Assembly: GCA_910578285.1 (NCBI GenBank)
Contig: CAJTQL010000019.1
Coordinates: forward strand, 1-12,160
Length of the DNA: 12,160 nucleotides
Source: an uncultured Helicobacteraceae bacterium
GTDB taxonomy: Bacteria > Campylobacterota > Campylobacteria > Campylobacterales > Helicobacteraceae
Direction of reading: 5' to 3'
Numbering within the stretch: position 1 is the stretch's first letter; the number at the start of each line of letters is the position of its first letter. Made by a program: the position numbers and the translations under genes. The notes beneath the pieces were generated by a model. That model was not told the DNA's origin. It worked only from the letters and a program-made list of their open reading frames with translations, and did no database searches. Shown here piece by piece: positions 6,214 through 12,160 of the stretch.

Positions 6214-6971
6214 CAGAGCCTCACATCAATGTTGCGTGCGCGTAAATATTGTTTGAGTGCTGGGATTGGAATCTCTTGGTAATGAAACACGCTCGCTGCG
6301 AGTGCAGCATCTGCGCCTGCCATGAAGGCTTGTGCGAAATGTTCCATTGTGCCTGCGCCGCCGCTTGCGATAATGGGCAGTTTGCACGTTTGGCAAAGCG
6401 CGCGCAACGATTCCAAGTCATAGCCCGCTTTTGTGCCATCTGTGTCCATGCTTGTCAGCAGAATCTCGCCTGCACCGCGCTCACTGATTTCGTGCGCCCA
6501 TTCAAGGAGTTTTGTTTGTGTTTTGTTGCGTCCGCCGTGTGTGTAGGCAAACCACGTCTTTTGCGAAGAGTCAAACTTGATGTCAATCGCCACAACAACG
6601 CATTGCGAGCCGAAACGTTGCGCCGCGTCTGTGATGAGCTGCGGGTTGTGCAACGCAGCAGAGTTGATGCTGACTTTGTCGCAGCCTGTTGCGAGCACGC
6701 GCGAGAAATCATCAAGGCTTTTGATTCCGCCACCAACGCAAAGCGGAATGAAAACATGCCTTGCGACTGATTGGAGCACGCCAAACAGCAAATCGCGCCC
6801 CTCGTGCGTGGCGGTAATATCAAGAAACACGAGCTCGTCTGCGCCTTCGTCATTGTAACGTTTTGCTACCTCGACTGGGTCGCCCGCATCGTTTAGCCCC
6901 ACGAAATTGATGCCTTTGACAACGCGTCCATTTTTGATGTCAAGACAAGGGATAATGCGCTTGGTGTTCAT
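6213..6971 (-). CDS. hisF: Imidazole glycerol phosphate synthase cyclase subunit HisF
   Basis: A 252-residue (beta/alpha)8 barrel, the normal HisF length. It converts PRFAR plus ammonia, delivered by HisH, to imidazole glycerol phosphate and AICAR, linking histidine to purine synthesis. The catalytic aspartates are visible: D11 in CLDIKNGRVVKG and D130 in VAIDIKF. Phosphate-binding segments CVGGGIKS (78-85), TSMDTDGT (173-180) and ASGGAG (202-207) are intact. The ATG at 6971 is preceded by AGGAAT at good spacing, and the longer frame to 7199 only reads through the divergent gene. hisH and the other his genes are absent from the window, so the pathway appears dispersed. hisF heads the operon leading to the phosphorylase-like gene and rlmN. 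Confidence 0.97.
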   Translation of the reverse strand: MNTKRIIPCLDIKNGRVVKGINFVGLNDAGDPVEVAKRYNDEGADELVFLDITATHEGRDLLFGVLQSVARHVFIPLCVGGGIKSLDDFSRVLATGCDKVSINSAALHNPQLITDAAQRFGSQCVVVAIDIKFDSSQKTWFAYTHGGRNKTQTKLLEWAHEISERGAGEILLTSMDTDGTKAGYDLESLRALCQTCKLPIIASGGAGTMEHFAQAFMAGADAALAASVFHYQEIPIPALKQYLRARNIDVRL

Positions 6972-7007
6972 ACTATTCCTGTGCGATTTTAGGTTACTAA
7001 AGTGTGT

Positions 7008-7014
7008 TATAATA
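7008..7014. promoter_or_regulatory. Symmetric -10 element in the divergent hisF/rsmA intergenic region
   Basis: TATAAT lies at 7008-7013 on the plus strand, 37 bases before the rsmA ATG. On the minus strand the overlapping TATTAT occupies 7014-7009, 37 bases before the hisF ATG. One palindromic hexamer could thus serve both operons. A second minus-strand candidate, TAAAAT at 6991-6986, is too close to the hisF ribosome binding site to be likely. The intergenic gap is 79 bases (6972-7050). Confidence 0.5.
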
Positions 7015-7050
7015 CCAAATGCCTTGTTGGATTGCAAGAGGACAGAATGC

Positions 7051-7842
7051 ATGATTCCAAAAACCCACACGCCCAAGAAACATTTGGGGCAGAACTTTTT
7101 GCATGATGTATCTGTGCTAGATACAATCGTCCAATCCATTCCCCCTGTCGGCGAATGCCGCATTGTCGAGGTGGGGGCTGGCTTGGGTGATTTAACCAAT
7201 CGGTTACTTGATTGTGGTCGGATATTAGCCTTTGAGATTGATAGGGACTTGCAAACCCATCTTTCTCAAAAGTTTGATAGAGAGCTGCAAAAAGGTTCTT
7301 TGGAGTTTGTGTTTGGCGATGTTTTGGAGTTTTGGCAAGGCGAGAATCTTTTGGATTCTGCCTATATGCTTATATCCAATCTGCCCTATTATATCGCCAC
7401 AGCGATTGTTGTGCGTGCATTGCATGATTCTTTGTGCAAGGCGATGATAGTGATGGTGCAAAAAGAGGTCGCGCAAAAGTTTTGTGCAACGTCTGGTAGC
7501 TCTGCATTGTCAGTGCTTGCACAGAGTGTCGGCGAATACACGTATATTTGTGATGTGAGCGCAAGCGCGTTTTGCCCATCGCCAAAAGTTGATTCGGCTG
7601 TGTTTAGAATCGTGCGAAAAAGCGAGATTCCGCCACGCTTTCAGATTCTCTTGCGTGCTGCCTTTGCTGCGCCTCGCAAAACTCTGCACAACAATCTTGC
7701 AAAGCACTACCCGCAGAATCTTCTCGCACATGCCTTTGGAGCAATGGATCTCCCAACAAATGTGCGCCCTCATGAGCTCAACACACCACAGTATCACCAC
7801 TTGCATAGAATACTTGAAAAAGGTGAAACCAATGGAGAATAA
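7051..7842 (+). CDS. rsmA: 16S rRNA (A1518/A1519-N6,N6) dimethyltransferase RsmA/KsgA
   Basis: A 263-residue SAM-dependent methyltransferase that dimethylates two adjacent adenosines near the 3' end of 16S rRNA late in small-subunit assembly; its loss confers kasugamycin resistance. Motifs in order: N-terminal KKHLGQNFL (9-17), SAM motif I EVGAGLGDLT (40-49), acidic motif FEID (61-64), motif IV ISNLPYYIA (108-116), and the C-terminal substrate region with CPSPKVDSAVF and an RAAFAAPRKTL-type segment. The ATG at 7051 follows AGAGGA at normal spacing; the frame opens further upstream but runs through the promoter. The gene overlaps the start of rnj by 11 bases. Placing 16S maturation next to RNase J suggests joint control of ribosome and RNA metabolism, which is inference. 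Confidence 0.97.
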   Translation: MIPKTHTPKKHLGQNFLHDVSVLDTIVQSIPPVGECRIVEVGAGLGDLTNRLLDCGRILAFEIDRDLQTHLSQKFDRELQKGSLEFVFGDVLEFWQGENLLDSAYMLISNLPYYIATAIVVRALHDSLCKAMIVMVQKEVAQKFCATSGSSALSVLAQSVGEYTYICDVSASAFCPSPKVDSAVFRIVRKSEIPPRFQILLRAAFAAPRKTLHNNLAKHYPQNLLAHAFGAMDLPTNVRPHELNTPQYHHLHRILEKGETNGE

Positions 7843-9820
7843 CGAAGAAAACGAAAGGGCAAGCAGAATCGATTCTGCAGCAGATAGTAAAGAGAAAACA
7901 GACACAAAAGAGCAGGGCAGCAACAGACGGCGCTTTCCTCGCAGAACGCGTGCTAAAAGCCATAGCGAAAACCGCAAGCGCAGCACATCAAACGACAAGG
8001 CAGACGAGAAAAAACACAAAAATACAGAGGGTGAGCGGCGCACAAAGAATCCTACACGTGATGATTTGAATCTGATGAGCGACCTCAAAAAGGGCGTGGA
8101 GATTAACGACAAGATTCAACAAAGCCGCGTGGCAACGCACCATAGTTTGGACAAAAACAACACGGGCAATGTGCGGATCACGCCACTTGGTGGGCTTGGC
8201 GAGATTGGCGCAAATATCACGGTGATTGAGACAGAAAATAGCGCGATTGTCGTTGATGTGGGCATGAGCTTCCCTGAAGCGGGTATGCATGGAGTCGATA
8301 TTCTTGTGCCTGATTTTAGTTATTTGGAGATTATCAAAGACAAAATCGCGGGCGTGGTGATTACGCATGCGCACGAAGACCATATCGGCGCTGTGCCCTA
8401 TCTCTACAAAAAAATGCAATTCCCACTCTATGGCACTCCGCTGCCGCTTGGCATGATTTCAAGCAAATTTGATGAACATGGGCTCAAAAAATTCCGCTCG
8501 CTGTTTCGCGTTGTTGAGAAACGCAAGCCAATTGTGATTGGTGATTTTGAGATTGAATGGATTCATATCACGCATTCAATTATCGATTCTTCGGCGCTCG
8601 CGATTCGCACGAGCGCAGGCGTGATTTTGCACACGGGCGATTTCAAAATCGATCACACGCCCATTGATGGATTCCCAACCGATTTGCACCGCCTTGCGCA
8701 TTATGGCGAAGAGGGCGTTTTGGCGATGCTAAGCGATTCGACAAACTCACACAAAGCAGGCTATACACAAAGCGAGGCAACTGTGGGACCAACTTTTGAT
8801 GCTCTTTTTGCTAGAGCCACTGGGCGCGTGATTATGAGCACCTTTAGCAGCAACATTCACCGTGTCTATCAAGCGATTGAGCATGGAATCAAATACAATC
8901 GCAAAGTCGCTGTGATTGGACGTTCTATGGAAAAAAACCTCGAGATTTCACGACAGCTTGGCTATATCAATCTGCCTCAAAATATTTTTATCGAAGCTCA
9001 TGAAGTCGATAAGTATCCCGATAATGAGGTACTCATCGTTACGACAGGCTCGCAGGGCGAGACGATGAGCGCGCTCTATCGCATGGCAACAGATGAACAT
9101 CGCCATATTAAAATTAAACCAACTGACCATATTATCATCTCTGCAAAGGCGATTCCGGGCAACGAAACAGCGATTGCAACGGTGATTAATTTTCTCATGA
9201 AAGCAGGCGCAAGTGTTGCTTATCAAGATTTTAGCGAGATTCATGTGAGCGGGCACGCGGCGCAAGAAGAGCAAAAATTGCTCTTGCGGCTCATCAAGCC
9301 CAAGTTTTTCTTGCCTGTGCATGGCGAATATAGCCATATCCACAAGCATCGCGAAACGGCGATTAAATGCGGCGTGGCAGAAAAAAATATCTTGCTTATG
9401 GAAGATGGCGACCAAATTGAGATTACCCCCACAACAATGCGCAAAGTCAAGAGTGTGCGCACGGGCAAGAGTTATATCGACAATCAGGTGAGCAAAGAGA
9501 TAGAAAACGATGTCGTGCTCGATAGGCAAAAAATGGCAAATGAGGGCGTATGTTTTTTTGCAGCCGAGATTTTGAGTAAGGAAGCGAAGTTTGCCGATAA
9601 GCCGAAGTTTAGCCTGCTTGGAATTGTCGGGCACAAAGAGGAGCGCAGCTACACCAAAGAGCTCGAGAACACACTCACGCTCTTCCTTGCTGCATGCAAG
9701 AAAGAAACGCTCGCAAACGCGCGTGCGCTCGAAAACGAGATTCGGAATCTGCTCAAAAAGCAGCTTTTCAAAAAAACTAAGCGTTATCCCGCAATTGTGG
9801 TTTCACTCTTTTTGCGCTAG
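7832..9820 (+). CDS. rnj: Ribonuclease J
   Basis: A 662-residue metallo-beta-lactamase/beta-CASP ribonuclease with 5'-3' exo- and endonuclease activity, the main mRNA decay enzyme in Helicobacter, where it partners the DEAD-box helicase RhpA. Residues 1-110 are a highly charged, probably disordered extension rich in Lys/Arg/Glu/Ser, present but longer in H. pylori. The core begins at NVRITPLGGLGEIG (113-126). Metal-binding HAHEDH (179-184), HTGD (267-270), HVSGHA (471-476) and HGEYSH (497-502) are all intact, so it should be active. The ATG at 7832 follows AAGGTG and overlaps the rsmA end by 11 bases; the in-frame GTG at 7823 is an alternative start. The frame extends further upstream, but only over rsmA. 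Confidence 0.96.
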   Translation: MENNEENERASRIDSAADSKEKTDTKEQGSNRRRFPRRTRAKSHSENRKRSTSNDKADEKKHKNTEGERRTKNPTRDDLNLMSDLKKGVEINDKIQQSRVATHHSLDKNNTGNVRITPLGGLGEIGANITVIETENSAIVVDVGMSFPEAGMHGVDILVPDFSYLEIIKDKIAGVVITHAHEDHIGAVPYLYKKMQFPLYGTPLPLGMISSKFDEHGLKKFRSLFRVVEKRKPIVIGDFEIEWIHITHSIIDSSALAIRTSAGVILHTGDFKIDHTPIDGFPTDLHRLAHYGEEGVLAMLSDSTNSHKAGYTQSEATVGPTFDALFARATGRVIMSTFSSNIHRVYQAIEHGIKYNRKVAVIGRSMEKNLEISRQLGYINLPQNIFIEAHEVDKYPDNEVLIVTTGSQGETMSALYRMATDEHRHIKIKPTDHIIISAKAIPGNETAIATVINFLMKAGASVAYQDFSEIHVSGHAAQEEQKLLLRLIKPKFFLPVHGEYSHIHKHRETAIKCGVAEKNILLMEDGDQIEITPTTMRKVKSVRTGKSYIDNQVSKEIENDVVLDRQKMANEGVCFFAAEILSKEAKFADKPKFSLLGIVGHKEERSYTKELENTLTLFLAACKKETLANARALENEIRNLLKKQLFKKTKRYPAIVVSLFLR

Positions 9821-9828
9821 GAGCGGCG

Positions 9829-10791
9829 ATGTCTTGGGTTGAAATTTTTGAGCAAACCTTGCGCTTACAGGCGGATTCGCTGTTGTTTGCGAGCAAGAAT
9901 CTCGATGCAGTGCAGATTAGCAAAGCGATTGAGATTCTCTACAACACGTGTGGCAAGGTTGTCGTGAGCGGCGTGGGTAAGTCGGGGCTTGTGGGTGCAA
10001 AGATTGCTGCAACACTCGCGAGCACAGGCACGCCAAGCTTTTTTTTGCATCCCACAGAAGCCATGCATGGCGATTTGGGTATGCTGCAAAAGAGTGATTC
10101 TTTGCTCGCGATTAGCTATAGCGGCGAGAGTGAGGAGCTGCTCGTGCTTTTGCCGCATGTCAAACGCTTGGGGATTCCAATTGTCGCAATGTGTTGTTCG
10201 CAAAATTGCTCGCTTGCACAGGCGGCAAATGCGTTTTTGAGTGTCTTTGTGTGCCAAGAATCATGCCCGCTAAACATCGCCCCAATGAGCTCGACAACGC
10301 TCACGATGGCGCTTGGCGATGCACTCGCAGCCGCGCTCATCAAAAAACGTGGCTTCGGCAAAGAGGATTTCGCCGCCTTGCACCCAGGCGGCACGCTTGG
10401 GCGGCAGCTTTTTGTGCGCGTCAAAGACATCATGCGCACACACAATCTCCCGCTAATCCCGCCGTCTATGCCGCTCAAAGAGGGGATTGTCGCAATGAGC
10501 GAGGGGCGGCTTGGAAACGCGATTTTGGTCGAAAACAATCGATTATGTGGGATTCTTAGCGATGGTGATTTGCGCCGTGCGATGATGCGCGAAGATTTTG
10601 ATTTTGCCGCACCTTGTGCACGATATGCCACAGCAAATCCGTTGTATAGCGATGACTGCGATGCTTTGGCTGTCGAGATTTTGCGCAAAATCGAATCGCA
10701 CAAAATCCAACTCTTGGTGATGACGGATTCGCAAAAACATGTCGTTGGTGTTGTGCATTTGCATGATTTGATTGAGGCAAAGATAAAATAA
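9829..10791 (+). CDS. kdsD: D-arabinose 5-phosphate isomerase KdsD/KpsF
   Basis: A 320-residue SIS-plus-CBS protein that isomerises ribulose 5-phosphate to arabinose 5-phosphate, the first committed step to Kdo for lipopolysaccharide. The SIS domain spans about 35-170, with VSGVGKSG (46-53), the HPTEAMHGD segment (74-82) and SYSGESEEL (96-104). Residues expected at the active site are present: K51, E100, E144 and H185 in HPGG. Two CBS domains follow from about 200 to the end, including ILSDGDLRR (242-250). The ATG at 9829 lies 8 bases after the rnj stop, with TAGGAG as binding site. A T8 run at 10038-10045 is in frame here. Together with the next gene it forms an LPS-related part of the operon. 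Confidence 0.95.
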   Translation: MSWVEIFEQTLRLQADSLLFASKNLDAVQISKAIEILYNTCGKVVVSGVGKSGLVGAKIAATLASTGTPSFFLHPTEAMHGDLGMLQKSDSLLAISYSGESEELLVLLPHVKRLGIPIVAMCCSQNCSLAQAANAFLSVFVCQESCPLNIAPMSSTTLTMALGDALAAALIKKRGFGKEDFAALHPGGTLGRQLFVRVKDIMRTHNLPLIPPSMPLKEGIVAMSEGRLGNAILVENNRLCGILSDGDLRRAMMREDFDFAAPCARYATANPLYSDDCDALAVEILRKIESHKIQLLVMTDSQKHVVGVVHLHDLIEAKIK

Positions 10792-11838
10792 ATGAATCCT
10801 TTAGTGAGCATTATTATCCCCGCTTACAACACTCAATTTGTCGTGGGCGAGGCGATTGCGAGTTGCTTGCGCCAAGAGTTTGTGGAGCTGGAGGCAGACA
10901 TCGAGATTTTGCTTGTCGATGATGGCAGCAGCGATGGCACAATTGTGGTTGCAAACGAGTTTGCAACGCATGATTCGCGCGTTCGTGTGATTCCGCTATC
11001 CAAAAATGTTGGCACATTTGCTGCGCGCATTGCTGGAATCCGCGAGGCAAAAGGTGAATTTGTGCTGTTTTTGGATAGCGATGATGTGATTCCAAAGCAT
11101 TGTGTGGCAGCCTATTTGCGCGCATTGCATGGCGAATTGGACGTGGATATTGTGTTTGCCAATCGCATGACGCATAGTAAGGATGCGCAAAAGATTACGC
11201 GCAATTTCACGCATCTCGCTGCGCCCTGTGCGTTGTTTGGGGCGCAAATTTTTGCCGAAGTTTTTGCAATCAAAACATGGCAAAGCTCGCGCTGGACGCA
11301 AACAGGCAAGCTCTATACACGTGCGATTCTGTTGCATGCTATCGGCTTTGTGCGCGAGACGTGGGGCGAGATTCCGAGCGGAATTGTTGGGTTTGAGGAC
11401 GCTCTTTTTAGCCTTGCAATTCTGCAATTTGCGCAAAAGGCACTCGTGATTGATGAGATTTTGTATGAGTATTTATGGCGCAATCGAGCGGAAAAAATGC
11501 GCAATATCGTGGAAACACCTGTTGTGCCTCATGCACGTTGCATGCATGAGGCACGTGTGATTGGGCTTATGCAAGCCATTGCAGACACGCAAAAGGTGCG
11601 CAATTCCGCACTCTGCATGCATACAAATGCGCTTTTGCAACATATCAAATATGATTACTACGCTGGGCAGCGGCATGGCGATGTGTTCGTTGCGCTCGAT
11701 GCGCCTGATTCTGTGCAAACGAGCATTGTCCCCATCTATTTGCGTGCTGTGGCGAGCAGTATGCGCTATGGCAAGCGCGGGCGCGCGATTTTGCGAATGT
11801 TGCTATTTATGATAAGTTTGGGTAGAATCAGGCGCTAG
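10792..11838 (+). CDS. Family 2 glycosyltransferase, probably LPS or surface glycan assembly
   Basis: A 348-residue protein with a GT-A fold N terminus: LVSIIIPAYNT (4-14), the nucleotide-binding LVDDGSSDGT (41-50), and the metal-binding DxD-type motif FLDSDD (93-98). GFEDALFS (201-208) is the position of the usual catalytic acid pair. The C terminus (RAVASSMRYGKRGRAILRML) is basic and partly hydrophobic, suggesting peripheral membrane association. The ATG directly follows the kdsD stop without a gap or clear ribosome binding site, so translation probably depends on coupling. Acceptor and donor sugar cannot be read from the sequence. The position after kdsD supports a role in LPS core or O-chain assembly. 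Codon 245 onward includes an unusually perfect inverted repeat. Confidence 0.88.
   Translation: MNPLVSIIIPAYNTQFVVGEAIASCLRQEFVELEADIEILLVDDGSSDGTIVVANEFATHDSRVRVIPLSKNVGTFAARIAGIREAKGEFVLFLDSDDVIPKHCVAAYLRALHGELDVDIVFANRMTHSKDAQKITRNFTHLAAPCALFGAQIFAEVFAIKTWQSSRWTQTGKLYTRAILLHAIGFVRETWGEIPSGIVGFEDALFSLAILQFAQKALVIDEILYEYLWRNRAEKMRNIVETPVVPHARCMHEARVIGLMQAIADTQKVRNSALCMHTNALLQHIKYDYYAGQRHGDVFVALDAPDSVQTSIVPIYLRAVASSMRYGKRGRAILRMLLFMISLGRIRR
11524..11554 (+). repeat. Perfect 12-bp inverted repeat inside the glycosyltransferase gene
   Basis: GTGCCTCATGCA (11524-11535) and TGCATGAGGCAC (11543-11554) are perfectly complementary around a 7-base loop. The repeat encodes part of VPHARCMHEARV. No T-run follows, so it is not an intrinsic terminator, but an mRNA hairpin of this strength inside a coding region is uncommon. 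Confidence 0.6.
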
Positions 11839-11860
11839 GAACAAAAAGCTAGGAGGCGCT

Positions 11861-12097
11861 GTGTTTGAGAAGATTGATTTGTTGATACGCGGCATCGAGA
11901 GTTCAAGAGAAGAGATTGAGATTCTGTTGAGCATGGCAAAAATTTCGTTTTTGGACTATATTCTTATCAAGCGCGGCGAGCAGCTTCCGCCCGATGGTTT
12001 AGGGGCTTGGACATTGCAACAGATTGATATGGAAGTTGCACAATTGCGAGAGCATATCGAAGCGCTTGAAAAAATCAAGAATGAAATTTTGATGTAA
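11861..12097 (+). CDS. Small conserved-looking coiled-coil protein, unknown function
   Basis: A 78-residue protein that I do not recognise. It starts with GTG at 11861 behind a perfect AGGAGG (11851-11856) with 4 bases between, the strongest ribosome binding site in the window, which supports it as real. It has two helical halves: 2-38, rich in Glu/Ile/Leu (ESSREEIEILLSMAKISF), and 52-77 with heptad-like spacing (QQIDMEVAQLREHIEALEKI). A Gly/Pro turn (GEQLPPDGLGAW) separates them, so a helical hairpin or oligomer is likely. There are no cysteines, signal peptide or membrane segment. It follows the glycosyltransferase by 22 bases and closes the rsmA-rnj-kdsD operon. A structural or regulatory partner role is possible; no function is assigned. 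Confidence 0.7.
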   Translation: MFEKIDLLIRGIESSREEIEILLSMAKISFLDYILIKRGEQLPPDGLGAWTLQQIDMEVAQLREHIEALEKIKNEILM

Positions 12098-12146
12098 AAT
12101 CTCGAATTCCCCCCAAAATTTAAGCAAAACATAAGCTCATTAGAGA

Positions 12147-12152
12147 TACAAT
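12147..12152 (+). promoter_or_regulatory. Candidate -10 box for a gene beyond the window
   Basis: TACAAT lies in an AT-rich stretch just before the window end, after a C6 run at 12109-12114. Helicobacter housekeeping promoters rely mainly on such a -10. The gene it would serve is not visible. Confidence 0.3.
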
Positions 12153-12160
12153 CACATTTC

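Noticed and set aside
8948..9634. 228-codon minus-strand frame inside rnj
   Set aside because: Long antisense frame produced by codon bias opposite a strongly supported RNase J; no motifs and no ribosome binding site recognised.
10038..10045. T8 run in kdsD as a phase-variation site
   Set aside because: The gene is in frame, Kdo synthesis is normally essential, and T8 is short compared with known switching tracts.
10116..10811. 231-codon minus-strand frame opposite kdsD
   Set aside because: Antisense shadow of a gene with intact catalytic motifs.
12109..12114. C6 run before the window end as a switch for the next gene
   Set aside because: Too short and with no visible gene; it cannot be judged from this window.

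Overview
The window looks like chromosome from a Helicobacter-type member of the Campylobacterota. The block rsmA, rnj, kdsD with rlmN nearby matches the HP1428-HP1431 neighbourhood I recall from H. pylori. Other pointers are hisF (expected in enterohepatic rather than gastric species), a long homopolymeric C tract inside a surface-modification gene, and short dispersed repeats of the GTCATT...GAAGAATCTC and CGTCATTG...CAATGACG kinds. Base composition looks moderate, apparently above that of H. pylori. The species call is inference only.

Left part (1-3371), accessory. The first 80 bases are the tail of a gene whose DNA resembles the 3' end of the large gene at 1574-3286, so this region probably holds a duplicated family. 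A roughly 320-base gap follows, carrying three copies of a short dispersed repeat and then a promoter overlapped by a 7-bp-arm palindrome. Three consecutive plus-strand genes come next: a small protein with a Sec signal peptide (401-658), a cysteine-containing protein without its own signal peptide (675-1559), and a 570-residue cysteine-free protein with acidic calcium-loop-like turns (1574-3286). I do not recognise any of the three. The first two may be one exported protein split by a stop and a frame change.

Middle part (3372-4600), minus strand. A TPR-like segment and a LicD/fukutin-type nucleotidyltransferase segment lie in different frames on either side of a 14-C tract. With 13 Cs (or 16) they become a single reading frame, so this looks like a phase-variable surface-decoration enzyme in its OFF state. 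A 99-bp composite palindrome abuts its 5' end and overlaps the in-frame stop there.

Right part (4629-12160), core. A minus-strand operon hisF - nucleoside-phosphorylase-like gene - rlmN with overlapping ends diverges from a plus-strand operon rsmA - rnj - kdsD - family 2 glycosyltransferase - small coiled-coil protein. The two share a short intergenic region with a symmetric -10 element. Themes are 23S and 16S rRNA methylation (RlmN, RsmA), RNA decay (RNase J), histidine/purine-linked metabolism (HisF) and LPS synthesis (KdsD, glycosyltransferase). The last bases hold a possible promoter for a gene outside the window.
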